From: Ustilaginoidea virens
Taxonomy: Eukaryota; Ascomycota; Sordariomycetes; Hypocreales; Clavicipitaceae
DNA length: 64,000 bases
NCBI RefSeq assembly: GCF_000687475.1
Contig: NC_057319.1
Span: 1,612,001-1,676,000 of the forward strand
Direction: 5' to 3'
Position numbers and translations under genes: made by a program
Notes under the pieces: generated by a model
What the model saw: only the letters and a program-made list of their open reading frames with translations
The model's database searches: none
Told to the model about the DNA's origin: nothing
In this document: one piece after another, positions 35,291 through 48,542 of the stretch
Layout: each line of letters opens with the position of its first letter
How positions within the stretch are numbered: position 1 is the first letter of the stretch

Positions 35291-36015
35291 TATTGCAAAA
35301 TGGTGATTCAGAACACTGTTGGAAATATACTGGATACCGACAGTGGCATACAAGGCGTTGCAGAATAAAACAAGAGCTGGTTAAAGATTTAAAGCGCACA
35401 AGAGGTTGACCAGAGCAAAGATATTAGGGAAATCTGATTCTAATTGTTAGTGACTATTCTAGCTAGAAAGAGGGAATTTTAGGCATATTTCTACCATCTT
35501 GAAAAAGTAGTTGAAAATAATGAAAAACCGCAAAAATAGCGAAAAACCCGACGAAAAGTCGGTCTGCCTAACCGTGCCCAGTCTGTGCCCAATATCCTAC
35601 CCAATGCATACCCAACCAAGCCCAGTGGCTTATAGCGGTATGCCAGATGCCCTATAACAGCCTGCCGTACGGGCCGGAAGCCCTATATCGGTCTGCCGTA
35701 AATGACCGGTGTAGCGGGTGACTGTATGTAGAAGGCCGAAAGTGCTGGTATTAGCAAGGTTTGCCCATTTGGTAATCCCGTAGAAATGCGCCGCCTGTTG
35801 TGGGCCCTGTGGCCCGCTGTGACCGGCCGCTGTGGCCGGCTGTGGGGCGCTATGCCGGTGCCGTGACCGGCGCTATGGCCCACTGTAATCGGCGTTATGG
35901 GGCGCTATGCCCCACCATAGCGCCTGGTATAGCCACCGCGATATCTCAACGCAGAAACGTCGTATGGTGGCGAGACCAGTACCAAAATACAGCTAAAAAG
36001 GCGCTGATTTTAACA
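35291..36015 (-). repeat. 3' LTR of element L (725 bp)
   Basis: Same length as the right LTR. I read about twenty differences, all transitions, most of them TG/TA or CA/TA. A GC-rich block (about 35790-35930) keeps its CpG sites. Confidence 0.93.
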
Positions 36016-36029
36016 CCCCCTCTGATTAG
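36016..36029 (-). promoter_or_regulatory. Polypurine tract of element L
   Basis: The minus strand reads CTAATCAGAGGGGG directly before the 3' LTR, nearly the same as in G, H and M. Confidence 0.75.
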
Positions 36030-37860
36030 CAATATGGCTAATCCTAGCGTTAGAATAAAAGAAAGAAGTCCCGTAAAAAAGAAGAAAAAATTATAGGGAT
36101 TACAGCCCTAATAATTGCCGAAATATAGGGAATTTCGGGCTTAGGAGTGGTTTGGTAAGTCCATCCGTAGGCATATCTGTCGTGGGTAAATAAGATATTT
36201 TTACCAGGCCACCATAGGCCTTCTCACGTATATACCGGAATTTAAGCAAGGTATGCTTAGTGCGGGCATGCTAATTTGGGTTATTTGCGTTAGAAATAGA
36301 CCCTTAGTTATCGCAGTATAGTAGTATCGGGCGTTGAATATCGACCTGGATTTCTTTAAACAAATTAGATATCCATTCCACTTCGCAAAGCGCCTTAAGT
36401 ATTGCATCAGACTCGGCTTTAAGCGTTAATAAAACCATAGTCGAAGACCGTTTTGACCTCTAGCTAATAGGCCTACCATTCAAGGTAGTAAGATAACCAC
36501 TAGTAGACTTTAAAGTCAGCCGGCACCTAGCAAAATCGCTGTCAGAAAATGCAGCTAATACTATAGTAGCTTTAGCGGCTCGGTAACAAATGGCTGTATT
36601 TGCCGTACCAGCTAAATAGCGAAAAGCGCCCTTAGCAGCATTAAGCTGTATAGTGGAAGCCTATTGCATATATCGTGATAGGTATTGCGTTAGAAAGGCA
36701 AGGTTAGGTCTTAACATTATTATTAACCACATCGATATCCCTACCAGCTACTAGAATAAGTATTGATTACTAGCATCCAGCAGCATATCGTCAGCCTTAG
36801 CAAGTATACCGGGCTATAGCGGGATTAGATGCAGTTATGCGTCCTTAAGGTTAAACTTCTTAAGGACTTCTGCAATAAATTGCGATTAGTGCAGCTATAA
36901 TAGGCCCTTTTCTCTATCCCTAATAATCTGCACTCCTAGAAAGAAGGAGGCAGGTCCTCGGTCTTCTATAGCATAAACCTTATGGAATTTAGCCTTAAGC
37001 TGGTCAATATAGCTAAGGTCCGGACCGATAATTAAGCAGTTATCTATATAGGTTATAATAAAGGTATACATTCCTTTATTATAGAAGACGGTAGTATTAG
37101 AAAGTAATAGCTTAAAACCCTCTTGCACTAGAAGGTCTTTTAACCGTAACTGCCACTCGCGAGGGCTTTATTTTAGCCTATATAAGGCTTTCTTTAACAG
37201 TATGACCTGTGATGCAGAGGGGTTATATCTAACCTTAGTAAGCAAGGCTAGAAGTCGTTGATGCTATAGGTCAGACCATAAGGCTGGATTAGGTAAGAGT
37301 AGGCTTTCTGCAAATTCTAGAAAACTAGCTAGAATCTCTATATAAATCGTCTCCAGTAGTTCACTATTTAGAAAGGCACCAATAAAGTCGATCTGCTCTA
37401 TTTCCCAATTATTTGCAGCAGTAAGAGTAAGGATAATCCTCTATATTGGTGGGATCGAAGTAGAGGTATAGGTCTCTGTAAAGTCTTGCCTAGATACCTG
37501 CATAAAGCCTTTAATAACTAATCGTGCCTTATATTTAACCGGGTTATTATTCGCATCTTTCTTTATACGAAAAACAGGCCGGTTGCGTAATATCTTCCTA
37601 CTAGTAGGAATACTAGCTTTTGGTATAAATTAGAAGATATTTAAGTCGATTAATTGCTCGAATTCCGAAAATAAGGCTTTTACCCAGCTATCCTTATATG
37701 GGCTGTATAAGACTTCCTTCCAGCTATTAGGCACACCTTCTGGGGCCCGTTTTGCAGCCTTAATCTTTGCTGCATAGCAAATATCGTAAAAAGCATAGGA
37801 AGGGGGGAAATCCTATATGGAAGCTTCTGGGGGGCTGCCTAGGTATCCGAAAATCTAGTC
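36030..37860 (-). pseudogene. RT and RNase H of element L
   Basis: RT starts near 37830. The active site reads YIDN (Y-I-D at 37050-37042, Asn at 37041-37039), so the second catalytic Asp is lost by GAC to AAC. The best open stretch is 37128-36895 (MQEGFKLLLSNTTVFY ... FFLGVQII). RNase H follows at about 36800-36100 with TAG stops in place of CAG/TGG. Confidence 0.83.
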
Positions 37861-39780
37861 GTTTTTCGGCTGGGTGGGTGGGAAAGCACCCTATTGGTCA
37901 GTCTGTGGGTCAGACTGTTGGTTAGGCTGTTGGTCAGCCTATAGGTCTAAAAGTAACCTATAGTATCCATAACCTAGGATACCTTATACGTCTTGTATCC
38001 GTAGCTGTATTCTTCCTTGAATTCTACCCCTAGTAGCCCTAACCTGGTATGGCTAAATAGGCACCTTTTCTAATACTCGAAATATTTTCTCCTACGGTCT
38101 CTTATTTAAGGCGATATCTGGACTCTTGAATTTCAGATATTCTAGTATAGGCAGCGTTTTACTATAGCGAAATACTGTATTTACTAGGAAGCCGGGCGAA
38201 AAGGCAGAATCTATTATATCGGAAAGTCGTAGAAAATCAGTGTGTGTAGGGCTTTGAGATTCAGACCATTAAAAATTTTCTATATGGGGCGAGTCAGAAT
38301 TTTCATATATGCAGGGTATGCCTACTTTTATAACGGATTCGGAAAATCTCTATAGTTAAGATTCCTAGTGACGAGAGCTTTCTATATTTCCTAGCATTTG
38401 CAGCCTTTTTATATGGGAAAAAGGCGTATTTTCCTTAGCCGGTAAAAGCAGACCGTCTTGCCCAAGCTGAAAAGCTGAGTTAGGCTGAAGCGATTTAGAA
38501 TTGAAAAACGGCGAATTGCTGGGAAATATTGCAGAGTACTGTAGTAGGCCCACTAGTTATGGTGGGCCTACTGGTTATAGTAGGCCCGCTGATTATGGTG
38601 GATCCGTATGCTGTATTAGGCCTATTGGTTGTGGTGGGCCTGTGGGCTGTGTTGGATCCGTGGCCTATAGTAGGCCTGTGCCTTCGGCTAAGCCTGAAAT
38701 AGGCATATTTAGGCAAAGCGATTTCCAAATAGGCTCTTCCAGAGCAATTTAGTCGATATTTACCCCCTCTAAATTAGAAGGCGGTTAGAAATTAAAAGTG
38801 CCCTCTAGGCCACTTAAAATAGGGCCTATACCTTTATTTTAGTAGGTAAAAGTAATAAAAGAGGTCTTAGTGACGACCCAGCGATGTGGGATATAGATAA
38901 GGTAGGTGCCATTACCTAGCATAGTTAGTAACCTATCTGACTCAGTCTAGGGGGCTAGTTTGTAGCTAATGACCCGTTTTTCTGGAGGGATTAGCACCTC
39001 TATAGCCGCACTAATAGCCCTAAAGCTAGTAAGGTTGGGTAGGTAGTAGTGCGTAATTTCCGGAAAATCCTTCTTTAATTCCTCGAAAGGTAATAAGGAA
39101 CGGTTTAAGACTGCTATTAGATTTACTAAGGTAATAATACTAAGAATCACTATAGACTAAAGGTAAGAAAGTAACCGAGACTAAAGTATAGTAGCTCTAA
39201 GTCGGTTAATGATAACCCGTATAGAGCGTTCTGCTAACCCATTTTGCTTATAAATATAAAGGGAAGAGGTTAAAAAATCTATGCCCTTAAGAGCTAGCTA
39301 GGCTATGATGATATCGTTGATTTCCTTGCTACTATTATAGTAGAATTCAATAGCTGATTTGCCGTAGCGATTCCTAAGACCTTGGAAGAACCCCTATAAT
39401 ACTGGGAATACCGTGGGTCCTTCCTTATTAGGTAGTAAATGCACCCAACGGAAGCGTGATTTCCGGTCAACTAAGATGAGGCAAATGGGGCGTTTATTGT
39501 ATAGTAGAGGGTTGATTTAGAAGATATCGCCCTCTATGATATCTAAATAATGTATAGGGTCTGGTATAGCCCCTAATGTAAAACGCCGAACTGACTTTGC
39601 CCTTTTACAGGCGATGCAGTTAAAATCAGAATCCTTTACCTTACTAAGATTAGGTAACCCTGTGGTTGATGCATAGGTTTTCTTTAAAAGTTGGATTCCG
39701 ATGTGCCTAAGCCGGATATGCTAAAGTCCGGCTAGTAATAGCAGCTTTTGATACTCAGTATTAGCTGCTGGGGCTGGGTC
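37861..39780 (-). pseudogene. Integrase and integrase-RT linker of element L
   Basis: Pre-integrase and zinc-binding region near 39740-39600 (HIRLSHIGIQLLKK; FNCIACKRAK), integrase core 39600-39150 (LILVDRKSRFRWVHLL, AERSIRVIINRLRATI), C-terminal part 39150-38830, and a Pro/Thr/Gly-rich linker at about 38720-38530 with repeated GPT-type motifs from a degenerate 15-18 bp DNA repeat. TAG codons interrupt it. Confidence 0.8.
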
Positions 39781-41790
39781 GAGGGTGACCGGGGCCTTCT
39801 GTGGTGGTTGGGCTGTATTAGGAATAGCAGCCTCTGTTGATACTACCGAAAAACTAGGACTAACTGGTGGGTCAGCTAATAGGATTTCTTGCGAATTAGC
39901 TAGTGGAAGTGGAAGGTCCGAGTCAGCTGGTGGGGTAGGTAAATCCTCTAGCAGGGGATATTCCTCGTATTCTTTTGGGTTGGCTGGGGCAGGTAATTCG
40001 ACTGAAATACTATGTGAAACCGGTTGGCTGGTATGGTGTAAAAACGGCGAATCTACCCCTTTCTATTGTAAAAAGAAGCCATACTTCTTAAAATTAAGAA
40101 GCCTAATGCACTTATTGTTGCTATTAACTAGGCTTTGGCCCTGAATACTGCTACGATTCAGATAGTGTTTAACGCCGCTAAAGATATTAATATTAAAAGC
40201 TGGTATAAAGAGGGCGTTGGTTAGCTCTAAGGTGCCCTACTAAGGTAGGTTGGTGGCCTATAGTACGGTAAAACGCGCTATGCCCTACCTACTGGGCTTG
40301 ATTGGGCCACCACCTGTGCTAATGACTGGTCTGTTTCCGGTATAGTGTTGGAAGTAGGTGAAGTGCTTTTTATCGTTGATGATATGCACTGTAGAACCAG
40401 TATCGTAGAGCAAAGAATCTGTTAGCGTTTTCCCACCGGATTGTGCACTATAGCTGGTAGCTAGAAATTGCACATATTCGCGGTCTTAGAAGGAAGAATA
40501 GGCTGTCTCACTGGGTATAAGACTTAGAGTGTTATAATTCCCTAATACGAAGGAATTAATAGTCTTTTCCTTTTTATCGGTCTTTTGTGGGGTATCTGCT
40601 TTATTAGCTGAATCTTTCTTTTTTTTATTCTTCTTCTTATTTTCCGGCTTGCCCTGTGTGGCTAAAGAAGACCCTTGTTGGGTAGAAGACCCCTATTTGT
40701 TCTTTTTATTAGCGTTAGTGGTAGTGTTTTTACCACCCTTGCTAGTGTTGTTATTAGCTGGCTTGCTACTGTTGCTATTAGTAGCGGCACCCTTGACCTT
40801 TGCGAGGTGGGTGGTAGCCCTTGCTACTGATGACCCTTTAATGCGTTGTTCTTCCAGTAAATCAACCATATAAAATTGCAGGTTAATATTTGATGTATTT
40901 CCCTGAGTATAGGCGATTCTCATTATTGTGTGGTGCCGTTCTGCCTACTGAAAAAAGACCCCTTCTATAGCATATAAATACTGGCTGATTTGGTCGAAAG
41001 GTTGTATGTGGGAGCCTAAAATTTACAGCCTGGATAGGTAGCTATTAAAGGAGGCGTTGAAAGATTCTAAGGTACCCTTGTAGCCTATAAAATTTAATTG
41101 ATGGAAGGCAGGGTATAGGTGGGTCCGCTGTACATCTGATGAGTGAGAATACTATTTGGTGAGTAACGTAAAGGCTGACTCTGGGTTAGTGCACCAGTTG
41201 ATAGCGGCAGCTAGTCCTTCTGTGCAACTATTCTTAATAAGTAATAGTAAAAGTGCTTGCTCTGAATCGTTGAACTTGCTAGTAATAGAAGGTTCTTTGA
41301 TAAATTTGGCGATATTAAGTGCCCTAAGTTGAATTATAAGGGCCTGTTTCTATTGGTCGAAATTAGATACCCCCTTTAGCTTTTGGGATTCCTAGAATCC
41401 GTTGGCTATTTTAGCTAGTTTTTTGATAGCTATAGCGCTGATTTGGCTGCTAATGCTGGATGGAACCGGCAGGGGTTGCTGGGCTTTAGGTGGTGATGGT
41501 GGGTTATTTCCTTTACCCACAGGGGTTTGGAAGGTATCTACATCCATTATATCCTAGGATGGTGGGCTAGTAGCAGGCTTGATTAGTCTGTCTACTAAAG
41601 TGCCCACCTTATTAGCCAAAAAATCGATTTTAGAATTAATTCGATTAAATTTATAGTTGAATTCTTTTCTCATTTCCTATTGGTCTTCCCTAAGCTGGGC
41701 AATTTCCTGGTTATTATCAGATTCTTCTACCTCTGCCGTATTAGGGACTTAGTAGCCTGGGTTATTAGTAGGAACATTCTGACTAGCCAT
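39781..41790 (-). pseudogene. gag and protease of element L
   Basis: Starts at an intact ATG (41790, MASQNVPTNNPGY). A coiled-coil-like N-terminus (REDQ.EMRKEFNYKFNRINSK), a Gag core (NFDQ.KQALIIQLRALNI, GYKGTLESFNASFNSYLSRL) and a long Lys-rich tail follow; no zinc knuckle is seen. The protease has intact DTGSTVH at 40404-40384. The remainder to 39781 is a Ser/Pro/Thr linker. Stops are TAG in place of Gln/Trp codons. Confidence 0.85.
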
Positions 41791-42054
41791 TATAGGAAGA
41801 GAAAAGGTGCCGGAAAGTCTTAAAAATGCGAAGAAAATTAAGACTAAAAATCTAGATAAAACTAGAAGAAAGCTGCGTTAAGGAATAACCTTAGAAAATC
41901 CTGTTGTAAGGATGTATTGCAGCTTGGTGTGGTAGCTGGGTTCCTAAATCTGGGATGATCAGTCCCTTATTAGTAGATTTCTAGAAGGTTAGCTGCCAAA
42001 TGCGTTAAAATCCTAAGTTAGCATAAAAAAGTCTTAAGCTAGAAGCCTTGAGAC
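41791..42054 (-). other. 5' leader of element L
   Basis: Short leader between primer site and gag ATG. It lacks the 9-bp array of the Copia-1 leaders. No gene seen. Confidence 0.7.
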
Positions 42055-42069
42055 ACCGGGCTCATAACC
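42055..42069 (-). promoter_or_regulatory. Primer-binding site of element L
   Basis: The minus strand reads GGTTATGAGCCCGGT, the same initiator-tRNA anticodon-arm match as Copia-1. Confidence 0.75.
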
Positions 42070-42794
42070 TGTTGCAAAATGGTGATTCAGAACACTGTTG
42101 GAAATGTACTGGATACCGACAGTGGCGTATAAGGCGTTGCAGAATAAAACAAAAGCTGGTTAAAGATTTAAAGCGCACAAGAGGTTGACCAGAGCAAAGA
42201 TGTTAGGGAAATCTAATTCTAATTGTTGGTGACTATTCTAGCTAGAAAGAGGGAATTTTGGGCATATTTCTACCATCTTGAAAAAGTGGTTGAAAATAAT
42301 GAAAAACCGCAAAAATAGCGAAAAACCCGACGAAAAGTCGGTCTGCCCAACCGTGCCCAGTCTGTGCCCAATATCCTACCCAGTGCATACCCAACCAAGC
42401 CCAGTGGCTTATAGCGGTGTGCCGGATGCCCTATAACAGCCTGCCGTACGGGCCGGAAGCCCTATATCGGTCTGCCGTAAATGACCGGTGTAGCGGGTGA
42501 CTATATATAGAAGGCCGAAAGTGCTGGTATTAGCAAGGTTTGCCCATTTGGTAATCCCGTAGAAATGCGCCGCCTGTTGTGGGCCCTGTGGCCCGCTGTG
42601 ACCGGCCGCTGTGGCCGGCTGTGGGGCGCTGTGCCGGTGCCGTGACCGGCGCTGTGGCCCACTGTAATCGGCGTTGTGGGGCGCTGTGCCCCACCATAGC
42701 GCCTGGTATAGCCACCGCGATATCTCAACGCAGAAACGTCGTATGGTGGCGAGACCAGTACCAAAATACAGCTAAAAAGGCGCTGATTTCAACA
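42070..42794 (-). repeat. 5' LTR of element L (725 bp)
   Basis: Keeps the canonical end on the minus strand (TGTTG ... GCAACA), where the 3' LTR copy ends GCAATA. This shows directly how the family's CA ends became TA. Confidence 0.93.
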
Positions 42795-42799
42795 ATTAC

Positions 42800-45420
42800 G
42801 CTAGGCCGTGGGCGCATTCTTATTGATAGTTGCGATCTTCTTACTTTAACCTTTCTGGCGTAATATCATACCGTTAGTATTAGCCATCAGCATACACCCG
42901 TTGAATATCAGGGGCACGGTTAGTAATAGCTTCGTTTTAGGCTTAGCGTTAAAGCCTGCTTTAGTAAGCTCTAATTCTTCCCATTAGAAGAAGGCATTAT
43001 CACTCAGGCCAAGGGTATCGTTAGTCTATATACCTACGATACCGAAGCATATGCTAATATCGCCAGTATAGTTAGGAGCGTTAGTACGGTTAGGAACGTT
43101 AGTACAGTTAGTATCGTTATTACCGGCGGATATTAGCAAATAGGGGTCATAGGTTGATATAGTTATGCCCAATTTCTCGCGATAGTGCCGGAAGTATATC
43201 GCCCACCAGTGGGTGCCTGCCTTAGCTATTCTGTATAGTGGCTTGACCACTTCCATAATAATGTTATTAGGATATTGGTGGGCTATCTGCTTAAGTAGTT
43301 TGGCAATAATCGACCGATTAAGGGTAGTTAATAACTGCACGTAAGCCTGTGTAATATCCTATATCTAAAGAAATAGGCCGTAGGAGTGTTATAATAAAGG
43401 GGCTATTAATATGAGTAACCGTTAATTAGCCCGTTGGATTATAGGAGACTGAGTCAATATTAATTACTTTTTATTATTACTATGCCCTTGAATAATAAGC
43501 CTAGACTTCTCGTACGGCATATCTATGCCTTTGCCCTTAATTTCTCGTACTATACGTAAGTTAAATAGGCGTTAGGCTCTATATTAATCGATATTAAAGG
43601 TAATAAATCGGAATATATCACGGGCTTATAATGCTTTAATCTCTATACGGTCTGACTGCTTAAAAGGGTCTCTAGGGGTCGTGATCTTACTTTCCCAATA
43701 TAATTAGCTAGTAAGCTGTAGGTCGGCTTGCTCTTTAGCGGTTAGGAAAGAGGCATTAATGACGGTATTAGAAGCGATAATATTGACGAGAGCCTCTTCT
43801 TAGTCCTTATTGATTATAACGTCGGATACTACCCTTGCTGGTAATACTGGCCTGACTTGATCAGGGCCAGTAGCTAGCGATAGATATGTCGCGGCTGCCG
43901 GTATTATCGCGGCTGGAGGTGCGGCTACAGCCGGTATCCTGACTTCTATCCTGCCGGGACAGGCCGGGCCTTCGGTATAGACGATATCTTTAGGATCGTC
44001 TATACCGGGATTAGTATTATAGTTAGGGTCGTGGTTATATGGCTTAACGACCATTAACCGGAACTTAATCGGGCTATATAGCATTTGTACGATATAGGTC
44101 TTACTATCGAGACTGATTAGCCGGTATAGCCCGTGCTATCCACCCTTTTCTTTCTATACCTATATATCTAACTATAGGGGTAGTCGGTGGATAGGCCGCG
44201 TGTCTAGGCCGTTCCATTGGGCGAGGGCATTATGAATTTATCGCTTAGTGAGGCATTTCCTAGCTTTATTAGTGGCCTTTTGTAACGTTATAGCATATTG
44301 TAATACTGATAAGCTAGGGGGTGAATCATCTGTGAGTCGAGGATATACTCTAAAGACTAATAACGTAGGCACTAGACTATTGGGTCCAGCAGAATCGTTA
44401 ATAGCCTTTACAGCAAGCTGTAATTTCTGTTCCTTTATTATTAGGTCGCCTACTTCGTTATTAATAATGGTATAGGCTCGGCGTAACGGGGCGTGATATC
44501 TCTCGACTTTACTAATGCTATTGTGGGCTTCTATAGGAATTTCATCTATATTGATAGATAGAAGCCGGGCATTATAATGGAATTTAGCGGAGGCGAAGTT
44601 TAGGCTAGTATCGTAAATAATCTAATCCGGCGGGCCGAGGTACGTATCGATCCAGTATTCCTTAAGGGTATTCTAAATATCATAGGCCTTCTGCCTTTGT
44701 AGATTAAGAAATCTGGCTGCCTAGAAGCTTATCGCGGCATCCTTAATGTGTAATACCGGCCGATTATTAATATAAAAGATATTTACGATTATCTTATAAT
44801 TAAATTAGCGGTCATCCTTTAGTGTGAATTTAAATCGGCTAGGTGCCTTTGCGTTCATTTGGCATTAATAGCATATATAGGTGATGCTTTCGATGATATT
44901 GCGATCAATATCATTATAACTAGCCCGCTGAAGCAATTTAGTAAGCCTATTAATAGAGGGATGCCCGAATCGACGATAAAGCTAATAGATTTCCTATGAT
45001 GAGAGGTAGAAGGCAGCAGTATCTGTGGCATTAAGAGTCCACTATAGATGTCCCTATTTCCTAATAATAGGGACCTTAATATCCCCTTGGATTAATAGGT
45101 TGTCAATATTATTAAGCTTTACGCCCATCCTATCTATATCCGTAATAGAATAAAGGAAGGGGGTACCGCTATTAAAGACGTAGAAGGGGATATTCCTAAA
45201 TATCGTAGGGATATTTAATATACCAGAAGATATGGCAGAGCTAGCGCTGAAGTTTACTATATGCTTTTTATCAGTCATCTCAATAGTTAGGGTCTTCATT
45301 AATCTCATTAAGGCCTTTGCTTAACCTAGGCCTATTGTTAATAAGCCGGAAGCGCTGGTATCCAGTAGGATTCTACGGAAGGTATAGTCACCATACCGTT
45401 CTTCTTCTAGAAAGGCAGAA
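42800..45420 (-). pseudogene. protease, integrase and RT of element K
   Basis: Protease site reads DTSAS (45362-45348) where DTG is expected. Pre-integrase/zinc region at about 44980-44860 (FGHPSINRLTKLL ... CYQCQMNAKA). Integrase 44850-44000 (EAHNSISKVERYHAPLRRAY). A linker rich in Ala/Pro follows. RT ends at 43340-43000 with KPLYRIAKAGTHWW and STYDPYLLIS, the pattern of a fungal copia subgroup. Element L interrupts it at 42799. Confidence 0.8.
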
Positions 45421-48074
45421 TTATAGTCGGGTAAGGGCATTCGGAAGGGGTTAATCTATAAAAAGGCGTATCGATATGATTCATCTTATAGGGCTCGCAA
45501 TATCTTAATAAATGACGATAGTGATGGTTCTTGCCTAGGGGCTAGGAAATACTGCATAGCTGTAATTTGCGGTATAGCAGTATTCTCTGCATCCTATTGT
45601 GCATCCCCTGCTATTATGGCTTTAATATCTTTAACGATATTATTAAAATCAGCATCTTTGAGGGCTTGGTCGGCAGTCCCTTTGTATTCCTATAGGAAAA
45701 TATGGAATTTCTTATTATTAGGGGCGGTCCGGTTAGAGCGGTTCTTTAGCTATTATGCCTTTAATTCTTGTTGCTCTTTATCAGTATAGTTGGATGACTA
45801 ATATCCTGATTTATTGCAAATGAAGTATCTTTTTTAATGAGGCCTAGCTGGAAAGGCGCGATTCTATTATTGCCGTTAAGGGGGTCTATATCGTTAGGGG
45901 CATTAATACCGGTTATAAGATTAACCGTATCTACGATCTGTGAATAATACTATATTACTATTAATATCTTTAATATCCTAATATTGTTAGGGCTGCTATT
46001 AAAGGAAATAATACTATTGAGTTATATAGGTAGTCTTATAGATAGAAAAGGATCGCCGTAGGTTAGCGGCGAGGCCTTCAAATGTAGGGGTATAACGATA
46101 TAAGGCCTGGCTATACTTAGGGGTATCCTTTATAGCGTTAAGTATTTGCCGATGAAGCTTTATATTAGCTGTAAAGGGGGGAAAAAGACTATGATATAGG
46201 CGCTGAAGTTCCTCTAGTAGGATATTAAGGCATTCTAGCTTTAACTTATCGGGATATTTCGCGATAGTTGATTAGAGCGTTATTCTATTCTAATAGTATA
46301 AATAGAATTGCTCTATGCTTTTATTCTCGAAATGGCTTTTGACTTTGCGCACTATATCGTCGAAAGTGAGGGTATTACAAATACATTCGATATTATTAAA
46401 GTAATATATCTTAGTATCACCGATTAGTATGATTTAAAAGGCTCTTATGAGTATATAATCGGGCAATCCTAAAAGGCGGCACTTACTCTTAAAGGATACT
46501 ACCTTTAGTATAAGGAAGTCATCCATTTTGCTGCTATATCTATCCTTTATATAATAGCTGTGTAAGAGGTCAGATATCTTCTTCGAAATATTATTAAACC
46601 CGGCCTCTGCGTAGGCTCTTCGGGTATGATCTTTTTGGTGGTATTATTATTCCGGAGGGTATTTTAGAACGGCTTATCGGTAGCTTTGCGGTAGGCTGGC
46701 GGGATCTCTAGCTGGGTTATCCTATAACCCGGGTTAGTTTGGGTTTACTAGTCCTCCTGTTAAGATGGTCCGTTTATCGGCCTAGGTAGGCTGATAGTAC
46801 TGGGAGGGGTCTGGTGCTATGCCTATCTTTAGTATTATCGGGTGAGGTATTGGAGCCGGTGGTTGAGGCATTTAAGCCTGTAGTTGAGGCATCCGGGCCT
46901 ATGGGTTGTGGCTGCGATACTATAATTCGTAATATCTGGCATTAAGGGCAGCTGTTTGATTAATATTAGGGGCTTATCCGGTGCTGCTGGTAGCGGTATA
47001 TTAGGGAATATTAATATTAGTGGCTTAGAGGGTATCGCTAGCAATTTTGAGGGTATTGCCGTTAGTATTCTCTATTGATTGAAGTATATCATCGGGGCCT
47101 ATAATCTGACCTCTAGCCTTTATGGGCATACTATAATTCCGAGGGGCATTAGGATAGCCGCCTCGGCTAGCTCGGCTAGGGGTATAACCCTTAGGATAAA
47201 GTATTTAGTTGGTCGGGCTATAGTTATCGTCTATTGAATGTTGCTATTATCGGGAGCTTTCCCCTGTCTTAAATAGCGGCCTATTGTAAATAGGCGCTTT
47301 CCTTTTCTATTATAGCGGCCGGCCCCTTTCTTCTTCGGTAGGAATAGGGGCCTTTTTTAATGTAGATAGAGGGATAAAGGGTTATTATGCCGTTAGTATT
47401 ATAAAGTCCCTAGGGGTCGAAGGGGCTTATAAAGGTCTTCGCGAGGGTAATTGCAAGGGTGTTCGTAATGGCAATCGCAAGGGTATCCGTAAGGGCATCC
47501 GTGAGGGTATCTATAAGGGTATTCGAACAATTATAGCAGGGAGTGAATTCCTCGAGCTTGTAATAGAAGAGGCATTCTAATTTATTTGCATCTCCCATTC
47601 GGTATAAGCAGTAGGGACTAATTATTCCCTATCTAGATTTAACCAGGATATAAAGGTTTTGCATGCAAATTAGAGATCTATTTCCTCTTGAGGCCACTTA
47701 GGTATATACTCTTATTAGAGATAGTAGGTAAGGGTCTTAACTGCTAACGATCCTATGCTTCCAATGTATACCCTATATTCCCATAGGGTTATTCGGAATT
47801 CCTATAGAAGCCATTTATTAATACGGTTAAATAGCTCCTCGGTCCATTCTTTATAATTATTACGGAATTATTCCTATAGATCATCATCCATCTCATCGCC
47901 TGTTATATAGTTATTAATGAGGTAGGCAATACAATTGTATAACTGTTCGTCCGTAGCATTAGCAGGGTCAATCTGCCCTTTTAAATTGGCCTAGTCCTCT
48001 ATAATAGTATCGGCATAAGGCCTAAGCCTTTCGGGTAGTAATCCCTCTATCGTGATATTAATAGGGGTAGGTAT
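45421..48074 (-). pseudogene. gag of element K
   Basis: Probable start at 48074 now ATA (then PTPINITIEGLLPERL). Long helical Gag region. A zinc knuckle near 45845-45790 reads RYFICNKSGY.SSNYT where C..C....H-type residues are expected, two Cys and the His having become Tyr by G-to-A changes. Many TAG/TAA codons. Its capsid-type function is inferred from position and knuckle. Confidence 0.7.
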
Positions 48075-48542
48075 ATATATTAGAAGGAAGTAATTAATAA
48101 AAGAAAGAAAGAAGTAATTAATAAAAAGAAAGAAGGAAGGAAATAAGGAAGAAGGTCAGAAAGGAAGTAAGGAAAAAAGCAATAGTCGGGCAGGATATTA
48201 TAGGCATTCCGGTTGCTTATTTGACTATTAAATATAACGGTAAATAGGCTCTTTACCGTAGATATTATTGCGGTTCAGGGTCGCTTGCGTAAGAACCCGC
48301 ATTTTAGCCTGCTAATTATATTCACTAGCTATTACACTATTAGTGTGATATTTAGCGATTATTCCTCGTGATAGACGAGTAGGGAAGGTTAGACACAATC
48401 AGTTTATCCCTTAGTTTGTAATATCTATAGCCATTCCTCTAAATAGGCTAGATTACGTTCCTTATTAGCACGATTTAATTAAACCGTCTCTTCTTACTAG
48501 TCCTAGCTAATTTGTGAAGTAAACTTCAACTTTACTGATCAG
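48075..48542 (-). other. 5' leader of element K
   Basis: Leader between the 5' LTR and gag. The bases after the LTR (CTGATCAGTAAAGTTG on the minus strand) do not match the initiator-tRNA site of the other copia elements; I cannot name the primer. An A/G-rich stretch lies at 48085-48180. No gene seen. Confidence 0.6.

Larger units (their letters stand above)
35291..42794 (-). mobile_element. Ty1/copia element L, complete (7504 bp)
   Basis: Complete minus-strand insertion with two 725-bp LTRs, flanked by attac (35286-35290 and 42795-42799). The internal order is primer-binding site, leader, gag, protease, integrase, RT, RNase H, polypurine tract. The proteins are clearly related to Copia-1 (similar Gag core, protease and integrase), with different LTRs. 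It is the innermost element of the mariner/K/L stack and keeps a gag ATG and the protease DTG. Confidence 0.93.

Noticed and set aside
35683..36096. GC-rich open frames in the L LTRs (also 42501-42863)
   Set aside because: They lie in a CpG-rich repeat block of the LTR where several frames are open at once.
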